From: Akkermansia muciniphila
GTDB taxonomy: Bacteria; Verrucomicrobiota; Verrucomicrobiia; Limisphaerales; UBA9464
Reading direction: 5' to 3'
DNA length: 64,000 nt
Assembly: GCA_945883815.1 (NCBI GenBank)
Contig: CAMCYJ010000011.1
Location: 1-64,000 of the forward strand
Within the stretch, counting starts at the first letter, position 1. Each line of letters opens with the position of its first letter. Below, piece after piece: positions 6,973 through 15,711 of this stretch. The notes beneath the pieces are model-generated. The model was not told the DNA's origin. It ran no database searches and was given only the letters and a program-made list of their open reading frames with translations. The position numbers and the translations under genes are program-made.

Positions 6973-8637
6973 TTAGTAATCCCGAATGTTTCGACCGGCG
7001 CTCCTGGGAGCCTGTCCCTTGTTGCCGGGTTGGTTGATTCGAGGCGGACCGTCCAGAGGAGGAGTCATCCACTGAGGGGGGGCGGGCATCGGTTGGGTTC
7101 CGTTTCGCGGATCGCCTTGGCCGGGACTTTCCGAGGGTTGCTGGCCTTTCTCTGCAAGCATTTGGCGCAACCCGTCGAGTTCTTTGCCCACTTGCTCAGC
7201 CCGCTGAGCGGTTCTGTCGCTGGGTTTGATGGTTTGAAGCTCGTTGAGCGCTTGCTCGGCGCCCTCCAGTCGGGCCGCTTTGGCTTCCATCGGCTCCTGA
7301 GCTCCGGGCGATTGCATGAGTTTGTCGGCGAGTTTGTCCAGTGTTTGGGCCAACTTCTGCTCGGCTTGCTCCTGCTTGGCTTGGAGGCGTGGCTGGTTGG
7401 GGCGGAGTTCAGAGGCCTGTTGGAAGTGGTCCAACGCCTGGCTCAATTGCATGGCCTGTTGCTCAGGTTGGGAAAAGGCCGACTGCTGTTCCTGAAAATC
7501 CCCCTCGTCTTCATGGACTTGGGCCATACGGCGGTCGATCTCCTCGCCGGTGCGCTGGGCCTCCTGATGGTTTGGGGACTGCTCCAAAGCGTGATCGATT
7601 TGTTCACGGGCCATTCTCAGTAGAGCCAATTTTTCCTTGGTGACGGGAATCTGCTCTTCGAGGGCCAGAAAGGTCTCCGCTTGTTTGACTTTCGCATCAG
7701 CCAAACGGTCCTTGGCTTTTTTGAGGGCTTCGTCGACTTGTGAATCGCCGGGGCGGAGTTGCTGGCTTTCTTCCAGTTGTGAGATGCCTTGCTCAAGCTT
7801 CGAGGCATCCACCTCCGGCAGGCGCGGTTCGCGCCGACTTGACTTTAACGATAGAGGGGTCTGAGAGTTGCGCATTCCCTCCTGCTTGAGGGCTTCAGCC
7901 AGGCGATTCTTGGTGTCAGACTCCCCGCGTTGAGCCTCGGGGTTGACGGGGCTCAGTTGATGGGCTTCGGAGAATTTTTCGTGGGCATTGCGAAGATCAG
8001 GAATCCGTTGGGCCGCAGTCTTGTTGGGTTGATTGGATTGGTCGTCTGCCTTACGGGCCTCTTCTAGCAGCAGCTTCAGCAGCTGTGACCGGACGAATAC
8101 GTCATTTTCCAGAACCCTGGGTTCACCGGGTGAATTCTTGAGGGCCAGCTGATAAGCATCGAGAGCGGCCCTCCAGCGGGCGATCGTCTCATCCAAGTTT
8201 GCGGACCGAGACTCGACTCCGAGTTGATATTCCGCATTGCCGCGTTGGAATCGCGCAAGGTTGGCCAACGTCGGATGGTTCAGCGTCTCTACCCGGTCAA
8301 AGGCCACGAGGGCGTCTTCCCATCGGTGGGCGGCGTAGGCGGCCACCCCGGCGTTGTATTGGATATGGGGACTGTTGGGCTGAAGTTCGGCCAGTTGGGC
8401 CAAGGTGTCGGCGACCGTTTGCGGTGCACCATTGGTCAATTGATGCTGAAGCTCCCGAATGTTCAGGGGAGCTGTGGCTGAGAAGGCCGGAACTGGAAAA
8501 GTAAATACCCAGACCAAAGCCAGAACCAGCGGTGTCAGGGACAGGCTCAGCCGAGGGGAGAGCTTGCTGACGACAAGGGACAGGCTCCGAGTTGGGAACA
8601 GATCGGAGGGGTGCTGAGGCCGTCGGAGGGTATTCAT
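6973..8637 (-). CDS. Bat operon TPR protein (BatC/BatE-like), exported
   Basis: A 554-residue protein with a hydrophobic N-terminal segment (about residues 33-52) that acts as signal peptide or anchor after an unusually long polar leader. Residues 60-260 contain TPR-like helices (VQYNAGVAAYAAHRWEDAL-type blocks); the rest is Gln/Glu-rich and probably helical, ending in a Pro/Gly-rich tail. It is the last gene of the Bat-type operon: its ATG (8637) overlaps the BatB stop in an ATGA. TPR partners in Bat operons are thought to assemble with the VWA proteins at the envelope. Three copies of the GGGACAGGCT motif lie inside the frame, two in the leader (each giving Ser-Leu-Ser-Leu) and one near the C-terminus (Gly-Gln-Ala). 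Confidence 0.8.
   Translation of the reverse strand: MNTLRRPQHPSDLFPTRSLSLVVSKLSPRLSLSLTPLVLALVWVFTFPVPAFSATAPLNIRELQHQLTNGAPQTVADTLAQLAELQPNSPHIQYNAGVAAYAAHRWEDALVAFDRVETLNHPTLANLARFQRGNAEYQLGVESRSANLDETIARWRAALDAYQLALKNSPGEPRVLENDVFVRSQLLKLLLEEARKADDQSNQPNKTAAQRIPDLRNAHEKFSEAHQLSPVNPEAQRGESDTKNRLAEALKQEGMRNSQTPLSLKSSRREPRLPEVDASKLEQGISQLEESQQLRPGDSQVDEALKKAKDRLADAKVKQAETFLALEEQIPVTKEKLALLRMAREQIDHALEQSPNHQEAQRTGEEIDRRMAQVHEDEGDFQEQQSAFSQPEQQAMQLSQALDHFQQASELRPNQPRLQAKQEQAEQKLAQTLDKLADKLMQSPGAQEPMEAKAARLEGAEQALNELQTIKPSDRTAQRAEQVGKELDGLRQMLAEKGQQPSESPGQGDPRNGTQPMPAPPQWMTPPLDGPPRINQPGNKGQAPRSAGRNIRDY
7009..7018 (-). repeat. GGGACAGGCT copy inside the TPR gene
   Basis: On the coding strand the motif encodes Gly-Gln-Ala in the low-complexity C-terminal tail of the Bat TPR protein, a place where insertion would be tolerated. 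Confidence 0.75.
8538..8586 (+). repeat. Two GGGACAGGCT copies in the TPR gene leader
   Basis: Exact copies at 8538-8547 and 8577-8586. On the coding strand both read AGCCTGTCCC and encode Ser-Leu-Ser(-Leu) in the leader ahead of the signal peptide. They are 39 bp apart, a multiple of three, so the frame is kept. Confidence 0.85.
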
Positions 8638-9689
8638 GGGACGACGGGAGGTGACATGGGGCGGATGGCGGAGGGTACGCGAGGGCGTTGGTGGCGGCGG
8701 ACCCCAACGATGGCCTGGGCCACCAGGGCAACAATGGCCAGGGTCAATGGCAGCGGGTAGGCTTCGACGTAGTTCTTGCTGTCCTCCCGGGCCGCGCTTT
8801 CGGCCAACGGGGCCAAAAATTCCTGCCGGAGCGTGGTGAAGCCTTCTCCTTGATCCCCCAGGGGTACGTAGCGGCCTCCGGTGAGCGCGGTGATCCGTTT
8901 GAGGTTTGCTTCATTCAGGCGGGAAACAACTTCTTGGCCCGAGGCGTTCTGTGCCACGCCACCCCATTGGATCCGGGGAACCTTGGAACCGCCCCGGGTC
9001 CCCACACCGACCGCGCAGACCTTGACACCTTGACGGGCCCAACGGCGGGTGAACTCCAACAGTTGATCGCCCGAATCTTCGCCGTCAGTGACCAGAATGA
9101 CCACCCGGGGTTGAATGCTGTTGGTCTGGAAATATCGACCAGCTCGCTCGATGGCGGACCCCAGGTTGGACCCGGCCGTCTCACCATCCATCTCCACCGT
9201 GTAGGGTGAGGCATAACGCAACATGGCCTGGATGGCCCGTGTGTCGAAGCTGAGTGGGGCGTTGAGGTAGGCCACACCGCTGAAGGTGATCAACCCGACT
9301 CGGTCCGATCGGCTGGAATCTAAGAAACGGGACAATGCGTTGGTGGCCGCAAACCACCGATTGGGGCGGACATCGGTCGCCAGCATGGAGCGGGAGAGAT
9401 CCAATGCGATGAGATAGGGGACTCCTCTTAGCTCGGATTGCTCGTCGGTTCGGAAGGTCAGGGGTCGAGCCAATGCCAGGGGCAGCAGAATGGCCACAGC
9501 CACGATCAATGCCCGGTCGGCCCGTTGGCGCCACGGCACCAGCCCAGGATCGGACCACGGCCGGTCGGCACTGCCGGAGAACTGCGCTATCCGCCGTCGA
9601 TTGCGCCGCCTTTCCAACACCCAGACTCCAGCCATCATGGCAATCAGGACCGGAATCAGCAGCAGCAGCCCAGGGTGCGCGAATCTCAT
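8634..9689 (-). CDS. batB: BatB-like VWA membrane protein
   Basis: A 351-residue protein starting at ATG 9689, which overlaps the BatA TGA as ATGA; longer frames upstream were rejected for this reason. A membrane helix lies at residues 6-24 and a second at about 60-76; the VWA domain follows with an intact MIDAS start (ALDLSRSM, DxSxS), the threonine region (TVEMDGETAGSNLG) and VTDGEDSGD, and a C-terminal helix at about 312-328 completes the usual BatA/BatB layout. VWA proteins of this group bind partners through a metal ion. Next gene (TPR) is coupled by ATGA. Bat proteins were named for Bacteroides aerotolerance but their direct role is still debated. Confidence 0.88.
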   Translation of the reverse strand: MRFAHPGLLLLIPVLIAMMAGVWVLERRRNRRRIAQFSGSADRPWSDPGLVPWRQRADRALIVAVAILLPLALARPLTFRTDEQSELRGVPYLIALDLSRSMLATDVRPNRWFAATNALSRFLDSSRSDRVGLITFSGVAYLNAPLSFDTRAIQAMLRYASPYTVEMDGETAGSNLGSAIERAGRYFQTNSIQPRVVILVTDGEDSGDQLLEFTRRWARQGVKVCAVGVGTRGGSKVPRIQWGGVAQNASGQEVVSRLNEANLKRITALTGGRYVPLGDQGEGFTTLRQEFLAPLAESAAREDSKNYVEAYPLPLTLAIVALVAQAIVGVRRHQRPRVPSAIRPMSPPVVP

Positions 9690-10639
9690 GGCAGGTTCCT
9701 CCGCAGGAGCGAATTCCAGATCCATCCACCGAGCCACAGCAGCGACCCAAGGGTCACGGGCCAGACAAAAAGCTCCTGCCACAGGACAAAACGCTTTTGG
9801 ATCAGGTCCCGTTTCTCCAGTTGGTCGATGAGGTTGTAAATGCCCTGCAAGGCCCGTGTGTCGTTGGCTTGGAAGAACTGGCCGCCAGTGATGCGGGCTG
9901 CTCGGTTGAGGTCGTGGTTGGCAGCGACCGAGGGTATGACCATCTCCGGACCGATCAGGACCGAGTAGAGTTTGACCTTGTCGCGAACTAGTTGCCCGAT
10001 GATCTCCGATGCGCGGGGGCCGGAGGAGTTGTCCCCATCGGTCACGAGGATGACCACCCTGCTCCGATCGCTGTCCTTGCGCAGGAAGTTTCCCGCTGCC
10101 ATCACCGCCCAACCAATGCCCGTTCCGGTGGCCAGATCGGTTTGATGCATGGATTCAATGGCCCAGCGATGATCCAGGGTCAGCGGGCTGACCAGGAACG
10201 GGTTTCGCGCAAAACAAACGATTCCGATGCGGTCACTCGGGCGACCCAGAATGAACTTCTCGGTGACATACTCAAGGGCGGCCCGGCGTGTGACCCGTTT
10301 GCGATCCAGTCGGAAATCGGTTTCTGCCATCGAACGGCTGAAGTCGAGCGCCAGCATGATGTCGATGCCCTTGCTCGGGTCGGGCAGATCGCCTCGAGGC
10401 ATCCGCGGCCTGGCCAGACCCAAGATGAGGAGTGCCAGAGGAACCAAGGTCCATAGCGCATGCGTGGCCGCCCGCTGTCGGGCCGGGATGCGGCCCAGGT
10501 GGCCGAGTCCGGCCAGTGACGGAACCGCCAGTGACGGAACCGCCCTCGGTCGTCGTCTGAACCACGCGAGTGCAGGCAGCACCAACAGGCCGAGCAAGAC
10601 CCACGGGTGGAGGAACCCAATGGCCAAGAGGTCCTTCAA
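9686..10639 (-). CDS. batA: BatA-like VWA membrane protein
   Basis: A 317-residue protein if translation starts at TTG 10639. That TTG overlaps the TGA of the upstream gene as TTGA and has a GGGAGGA Shine-Dalgarno about 6 nt upstream, better than any ATG further out. Membrane helices lie at about residues 8-24 and 60-75, and a C-terminal one at about 293-312. The VWA domain has MIDAS residues in LALDFSRSM and VTDGDNSSG. A 15-bp exact tandem duplication (10512-10541) gives the repeated VPSLA-VPSLA between the first two helices. It is coupled on both sides, consistent with a stoichiometric complex with BatB. Confidence 0.88.
   Translation of the reverse strand: MKDLLAIGFLHPWVLLGLLVLPALAWFRRRPRAVPSLAVPSLAGLGHLGRIPARQRAATHALWTLVPLALLILGLARPRMPRGDLPDPSKGIDIMLALDFSRSMAETDFRLDRKRVTRRAALEYVTEKFILGRPSDRIGIVCFARNPFLVSPLTLDHRWAIESMHQTDLATGTGIGWAVMAAGNFLRKDSDRSRVVILVTDGDNSSGPRASEIIGQLVRDKVKLYSVLIGPEMVIPSVAANHDLNRAARITGGQFFQANDTRALQGIYNLIDQLEKRDLIQKRFVLWQELFVWPVTLGSLLWLGGWIWNSLLRRNLP
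10512..10541. repeat. 15-bp tandem duplication inside batA
   Basis: GCCAGTGACGGAACC occurs twice with no spacer (10512-10526, 10527-10541). On the coding strand it keeps frame and duplicates a 5-residue block in the loop between two predicted membrane helices. It is a slippage-prone site. Confidence 0.9.
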
Positions 10640-11172
10640 GGGTTTCCTCCCTTCTGAACTGGTGGCAGCCCGGCACACTCCCGGATGAGCCGCTCGGCCG
10701 TGTCAATGAGTGCGGCCAGTTCTGATTCAGTGGCTCCTCCTTGGGCGAACTTGAGGAGATCGCACCGGCCTAGAAAATCTCGTAGGGTCGCCCGGTGGTC
10801 GGCATTGAGACGTGGGTCCGACGCCGCCAATTCCAGAAACTCTCGCGAGGTCTGGAAGCGGACCGAGAAGGCATACCGGGCCTCCAAGTAACCCCGCAGA
10901 ATTTCGCTCACATCGACGGCGAAAGGATGTGCGACCCAGAGGCCGCGGTTGGATCGCAGAGCGTTCAGACGGGCCAGGAAGGCCTCATGCGGCGGCGGTC
11001 CAACGGGGATGATGGGTGTGGGTGTTGTGGGGTGTCGCTGAAGCCACCAGCGCCTCAGGCTGTAGGCGATCAGGCCGATTACCATCGGCAGGCTCAGGAG
11101 CAGCCATGGGTTCTCCCACCATTGTGGCAGGGGAACCAGAGTCAGGTCCTCGATGAGCCGATCGGGTTTCAT
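10636..11172 (-). CDS. DUF4381-like membrane protein of the Bat operon
   Basis: A 178-residue protein starting at ATG 11172, 19 nt after the DUF58 stop. It has one membrane helix (about residues 22-42) followed by a basic anchor (RRWWLQRHP) and a helical cytoplasmic domain containing FAVDVSEILRGYLEARYAF and TSREFLELA, typical of DUF4381 proteins that sit in Bat/aerotolerance operons. Its TGA overlaps the batA TTG start. The role is presumed structural in the Bat complex. The longer frame reaching 11424 only runs antisense to, or out of frame with, the DUF58 gene and is rejected. Confidence 0.78.
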   Translation of the reverse strand: MKPDRLIEDLTLVPLPQWWENPWLLLSLPMVIGLIAYSLRRWWLQRHPTTPTPIIPVGPPPHEAFLARLNALRSNRGLWVAHPFAVDVSEILRGYLEARYAFSVRFQTSREFLELAASDPRLNADHRATLRDFLGRCDLLKFAQGGATESELAALIDTAERLIRECAGLPPVQKGGNP

Positions 11173-11191
11173 GGGTGCATCTAGGCGGGAC

Positions 11192-12100
11192 TCAGGCGAT
11201 GCGACGTCGTGCGGCGTGGTCGAGGAAGCCCTGGAGGCGCTGAGCCCAGGGCTGATCGGTGCGGACTTCCAGTTCCGGGATGCGCCCTCCGCGGAAGGTG
11301 GCGATGAGTTGATCCCGTCGGGCCTGTCCGGCCATTCTCCATCCCTCCCGGACACGTGGATCACTGGAATCGACCTCCAGCACTTCGCCGGTCTCGGAGT
11401 CTTGCAGGAGGACCCATCCCACATCGGGCAGTTCGAGTTCGCGTTGGTCGCTCAACCGCAAGGCCATCATCTCATGCCGCTGATTGGAGGCTTTGATGGT
11501 GCGGGTCCAGCCCGCGGTGTCGGGGTCGTGGAAGTCCGAGAGGACGAAACTCAGCGTCGGTCGGGTGAAGAGGTTGTTCAGAAACCGCAGCGCCGCGCCA
11601 ATCGAAGTCCCGGAATGCTTGGGTGTGGCGAAGAGCATCTCATGCAGCAGACGAGTGACGTGTGCGCGGGTCTTGCGAGGCGGGATGTACCGTTCCACTC
11701 GATCCGAGAAGAGAATGGCCCCGACCCGGTCGCCATCCCGCACCGCGCTGAAGGCGAGGGAGCCTGCCAGAATGGCAGCCATTTCACGCTGTGATGCAAT
11801 GCCTGCCGCCGCATTCGCTTCCGAGCCGAAGTCTCCACTGGCTGAGATATCCACCAGGAGCATGACCACCAGCTCTCGCTCCTCGACGTGGCGTTTGATG
11901 AAGGGTTTGCGCAAGCGTGCGGTAACATTCCAATCAATGCGGCGGACATCATCGCCGGGCACGTACTCGCGCACGTCGGCGAAATCCATGCCCCGCCCTT
12001 TGAAGACGCTCCCCAATCTGCCACCCATCAGCTGCTCGCTCACCAATCGGGCCCTCACCTCCACGGATCGGAGGCGCTGGATGTAATCGTTGGGCAGCAT
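11192..12100 (-). CDS. DUF58 domain protein (Bat operon)
   Basis: A 302-residue soluble protein with the DUF58 signature REYVPGDDVRRIDWNVTARL at about residues 44-63, a VWA-like core (VMLLVDISASGDFG) and SFVLSDFHDP. DUF58 proteins form the first member of many MoxR-BatA-type operons. No MoxR ATPase precedes it: the neighbour 69 nt upstream is the large heme-binding protein gene. The gene reads into the DUF4381-like gene with a 19-nt gap, so it probably heads or lies early in the Bat transcript. Confidence 0.92.
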   Translation of the reverse strand: MLPNDYIQRLRSVEVRARLVSEQLMGGRLGSVFKGRGMDFADVREYVPGDDVRRIDWNVTARLRKPFIKRHVEERELVVMLLVDISASGDFGSEANAAAGIASQREMAAILAGSLAFSAVRDGDRVGAILFSDRVERYIPPRKTRAHVTRLLHEMLFATPKHSGTSIGAALRFLNNLFTRPTLSFVLSDFHDPDTAGWTRTIKASNQRHEMMALRLSDQRELELPDVGWVLLQDSETGEVLEVDSSDPRVREGWRMAGQARRDQLIATFRGGRIPELEVRTDQPWAQRLQGFLDHAARRRIA

Positions 12101-12169
12101 GAAGTGTTTGAGTTGGTCCGCCGATCCGACTCGGGATGGCGAGAGCCTAGCCCCGTTATTCTGGCCCCG

Positions 12170-15100
12170 TTATTCGGCGGTGGCGAGGTATTCGACGAGG
12201 TTGCGGATGTCCTGCTTGGAGAGCAGGTCGCCGAATCCTTCAGGCATGCCTGAAAGGCCTTTCTCGCGACCGGTGATCTCAGATTTCTTGACGGTGATCA
12301 GTCCATCTTCGGCCGAGTTGAGCACCAGCTCGGTCGCCGATTCCGATTTGATGACACCCGCGTAGCTTTGGCCGCCTTTGAGGTTCACCAGCACGTTCTC
12401 AAACCCCGCGGCGATCGCGGCGTTGGGATAGAGGATGCTCGTCAGCAAGTAGGCCCGGCCGTTCTTCTTGCCCAGCCCGGTGAGTTCGGGACCAACCTCG
12501 CCTCCCTCGCCCTGAACCTTGTGGCAGCGAACGCAACTGACCTCGGCCCTCTCAGCGAAAACCTTTTTGCCGGCTTCGGCATTGCCTCCGACCAGGCAGG
12601 CCTTCCAGGCGGCGGAGGGATCTTTCGCGTCGAGACGGCTCTTGTATTGGCTGAGCAACGGCTTGAGTGACTCACGCTCTCCGGCCGCCTCCACGACATC
12701 GAGTTCCAGTTCTGGTGCCACGGTGCCTGCGAGCACGCCTTCCATCCAGTTCTTGAGGAGAGCGTCAGCCTCGGCACCCTTCACCGAGCCCAGCGTGGCC
12801 AAAGCCGATTGCTTTTCGGTGACCGTGCCGGAGGCCAAGGCCTTCTCCAGAGGTGCTGTTGATCCGCCTGCTGTGGAGCCACCACCGGATCCATTATTGC
12901 GGGCCGCGACCGGCGGCACCTCGACAGCGAGTTGGGTGGCCAGGCTGCGGACCTTTTCATCCTTGTCTTCCCGGGCGGCGGCCAGAGCAGGCGCGTAGTC
13001 GGGTGTTTGCAGGAGCGACAAGGACCGTAGAGCGTCTGAGCGTGCGGCGCCATCGGCGGATCCCTGAATCACCAGCGCGGACAGCGCGGACGAGGCTTCG
13101 GTGATCTTGAGAGTCCCCGCGGCCCGGGCAGCGGCTGCGCGGACCGCGTTCGGCGCCGAGGCCAGTAGGGCGTTGGACACCGGTTTCAATGCCTCATTGG
13201 GCACCTTTTCGGAGCGGGCGAAGGCCGTCGGACGCCAGAGCCCGGTGATGCGGTCGCGGCCGGAATTGGCGGGCCACTGGCTGAGGGCGTCGATGGCCTC
13301 GGCCCGTAGAGTCACCGGTGCGTCTTCGCGGGTCGCATAGGTGGCCAGGGCTTTGGCAGTGGCCTCGGTGCCGAAGCGGTAGTTGGCGTTGAGGACCCGA
13401 CGCATCAACGGTGCCTCGGTCAGGCCGGGGCGCTCGACCAAGCGAGCCAGGGCCTCAAGTGCTCCCGGAATGGGCTGGTCGTTGATGGCGCGAGCGGCCT
13501 CGGTGACGATGCGGGGCGAGGCATCCCCAAGAAAGGAGGCGATTTCATTGCGCTCCAGTTTGCGCATCGCCAGAAGGATTCCCATGCGCACCGATTCGTT
13601 GGGGTGCCGCACGTGGTTGATCAGCGCGTCGATGTCGTTGGCTCCGATCAGGGCCACCACTCCGGCATGTCGCAGATAAGGATCCTTGTCGGCGTTTTCC
13701 GCCAGCAAGTCGAAGAGGGCGGGGACCGATTCCCGGCGGCCCAGCTTGCCCAAAGCGATTGTGCTGAGGGTGCGCGTGTGCAAATCGCTGTCGCGGGTCA
13801 GTCGGATGAGTGCCTCGTAAGAGCGCCCGTAGCGCGCGTCGCCCAGCACGGTCGCGGTCACGGCACGTACCTTCTCATCGGTGTCAGACAAGAGGGGAAT
13901 CAGGCGTTCCAGCGACTCCACTCGGGTGCCCGACACGCTGGTGTTGCGCTGGGCGCGTGCGATTTGTCCGACACCCCAGATGCCATGCAGACGGGCCTGA
14001 AGGGTTTTGCCGGAGAGGGCCGCCTTGAGCAGGGACTTGTCGTCTTGACGCGCGGCCAGCTCAAATTGAGAACCCAGTCGGACCCGGTAATTGGGGTGCA
14101 GGAGCGCCTTGGCCAATTCGCTGGTGGATCGCTGTGAGAAGCCGGCCGCCAACAAGGCCTGGGTCTCGCGCACCAATTGCGACTGTGAATGGCGAGGGTC
14201 GGAGAAACGGTAGATGCGTCCCTTGCCCACCGGTTCCCAGCCGTCGAACCAGTCGAGCACCCAGAAGGAACCATCGGGACCCCAATGGCCATCGGTGGCA
14301 TTGACCGACCAGATGAACTTCTGGTCGTCGACAATCTCGAAGCCCGCGCCCTTTGCCTTGTGCTTGAACTTCCACAAGCCGGATCCGCTGGAGCTGCCGC
14401 GGAAATCACAGAGGGTGAAGGTGTCGTTCCACTCGGGGCCGCTGCCAGTCCCTTCGTAAAAACTGACTCCGCTGGGGCCGGATGAGATGTTCTTGATGGG
14501 AGGGGTGAGGTAGGCCGGCTGGGAGTCGTTCTGCGGATACCACATCTTCTCTGAATTCCACGGGCCGCGCGGGTTGGGGGCACTCCGGCCTTCGAGGAAT
14601 TGCCAGCCGATTCGCCAGCCGCTGTCGCCCCCTTCGACCAGCCAAGTCCACCGTGCCTGATCGCCGCCGTCTGAATTATTGTCGCCAGTGAAGAGGTTTC
14701 CCCACGCATCGAAAACCATGTCCTGCGGATTGCGAAGGCCCTGATAGACCATCTCGAGATGCGATCCGTCGGGTTCGCAACGGAAGACGGCTCCGCTGTC
14801 CGCTGTTCCTACCAAGTGCCCTTCGGTGCGGATCATCGAAGCGCGATCACCGATGGAGAAGTAGAGGCGACCGTCCGGTCCAAAGACCAGGCCATGGAGA
14901 TCATGGCCGAGGAAACCGACGCGGATCCCGTGGCCATAGCTGATGCTGCGACGTTCGTCGGCGATGCCGTCTCCATCCGCATCGCGGAGTCGCCAGACAT
15001 TGGGGATATTGGCAAAAAACACATCCTTGCCCCGCGCCAGCACACCGGCAGCCACGCCATCCAGTGGGGTGGCGAAGTTTTCGGCGAACACAGTGGAGAC

Positions 15101-15580
15101 TGTGGCCTTGCCGGTACCCTGAGGATCTCGGAGGAGGCGCACGCGCTCGGTGTTGGTGTAGTAGCCCGCCATTTGATCGGGCTTGAGGTGCCGTTGCATC
15201 ATCGCCAGACGGTCATCCACCGACTTGCAGGCAAGGTCCTCATCGAGCCAGTCCATGATGCCGCGGATGTCGGGGACTCCTCGCCATGCGCGGAAACTCT
15301 CGGCCACGAAGACTCGGCCGTCGTCGGCGACATCGAAAGCGACGCCGTGGGCGACATTGGGCTCTGCCGCCCAGAGTTCGGCCTTCCAACCAGTCGGGTA
15401 AGTGAAGCGCTTGATGGCGCGTTCGGCCTCGTCCGAGGCGGCTGCGATGGTCGGAGCTTTGAAAGATGTCTGTTGAGGCCCGAGCTTGTGTTGAGCGTGG
15501 GTGGGAACTCCGGTGGTGGCGACGGCTCCCAGAGTGATGGCAGCCAGGCAACGGCGCAGAATGGGGGACGGAACAGGCAT
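12170..15580 (-). CDS. PVC-type heme-binding protein: propeller, HEAT repeats, cytochrome c
   Basis: A 1136-residue exported protein with signal peptide (RRCLAAITLGAVATTGVPTHA). Residues about 45-500 form a six-bladed, NHL/GdhB-like propeller (VAFDVADDGRVFVAES, GPDGRLYFSIGDRASM, NPQDMVFDAWGNLFTGDNN). Residues about 500-950 are HEAT-like repeats. A cytochrome c domain with one CVRCH heme site at about residue 1012-1016 closes the chain, with Met ligand candidates such as GMPEG. This architecture is a hallmark of Planctomycetota/Verrucomicrobiota and is assumed to oxidise a carbohydrate or polyol in the periplasm. Substrate and electron acceptor are unknown. A short gap of 69 nt separates it from the Bat operon downstream, so readthrough is possible. 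Confidence 0.9.
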   Translation of the reverse strand: MPVPSPILRRCLAAITLGAVATTGVPTHAQHKLGPQQTSFKAPTIAAASDEAERAIKRFTYPTGWKAELWAAEPNVAHGVAFDVADDGRVFVAESFRAWRGVPDIRGIMDWLDEDLACKSVDDRLAMMQRHLKPDQMAGYYTNTERVRLLRDPQGTGKATVSTVFAENFATPLDGVAAGVLARGKDVFFANIPNVWRLRDADGDGIADERRSISYGHGIRVGFLGHDLHGLVFGPDGRLYFSIGDRASMIRTEGHLVGTADSGAVFRCEPDGSHLEMVYQGLRNPQDMVFDAWGNLFTGDNNSDGGDQARWTWLVEGGDSGWRIGWQFLEGRSAPNPRGPWNSEKMWYPQNDSQPAYLTPPIKNISSGPSGVSFYEGTGSGPEWNDTFTLCDFRGSSSGSGLWKFKHKAKGAGFEIVDDQKFIWSVNATDGHWGPDGSFWVLDWFDGWEPVGKGRIYRFSDPRHSQSQLVRETQALLAAGFSQRSTSELAKALLHPNYRVRLGSQFELAARQDDKSLLKAALSGKTLQARLHGIWGVGQIARAQRNTSVSGTRVESLERLIPLLSDTDEKVRAVTATVLGDARYGRSYEALIRLTRDSDLHTRTLSTIALGKLGRRESVPALFDLLAENADKDPYLRHAGVVALIGANDIDALINHVRHPNESVRMGILLAMRKLERNEIASFLGDASPRIVTEAARAINDQPIPGALEALARLVERPGLTEAPLMRRVLNANYRFGTEATAKALATYATREDAPVTLRAEAIDALSQWPANSGRDRITGLWRPTAFARSEKVPNEALKPVSNALLASAPNAVRAAAARAAGTLKITEASSALSALVIQGSADGAARSDALRSLSLLQTPDYAPALAAAREDKDEKVRSLATQLAVEVPPVAARNNGSGGGSTAGGSTAPLEKALASGTVTEKQSALATLGSVKGAEADALLKNWMEGVLAGTVAPELELDVVEAAGERESLKPLLSQYKSRLDAKDPSAAWKACLVGGNAEAGKKVFAERAEVSCVRCHKVQGEGGEVGPELTGLGKKNGRAYLLTSILYPNAAIAAGFENVLVNLKGGQSYAGVIKSESATELVLNSAEDGLITVKKSEITGREKGLSGMPEGFGDLLSKQDIRNLVEYLATAE

Positions 15581-15638
15581 AAAGTACTGTAGGGTATGAG
15601 GGATGTCGGGTGAAGCAAGCGACCGCTGGTCCTGAACA

Positions 15639-15671
15639 ACAAAAAATCCCCGTCACTTCAGTGCGGGGATT
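15639..15671 (-). terminator. Intrinsic terminator after the PEP-CTERM gene
   Basis: On the minus strand, AATCCCCG (15671-15664) pairs with CGGGGATT (15652-15645). The stem extends inward through CAC/GTG with one bulged base and a TTCA-type loop. Six T follow directly (15644-15639). It lies 40 nt past the PEP-CTERM stop, which it should terminate. Confidence 0.85.
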
Positions 15672-15711
15672 GTCTGAGAGCCTGTCTGAAAATGGGGAGG
15701 CGTCTCGGAGG

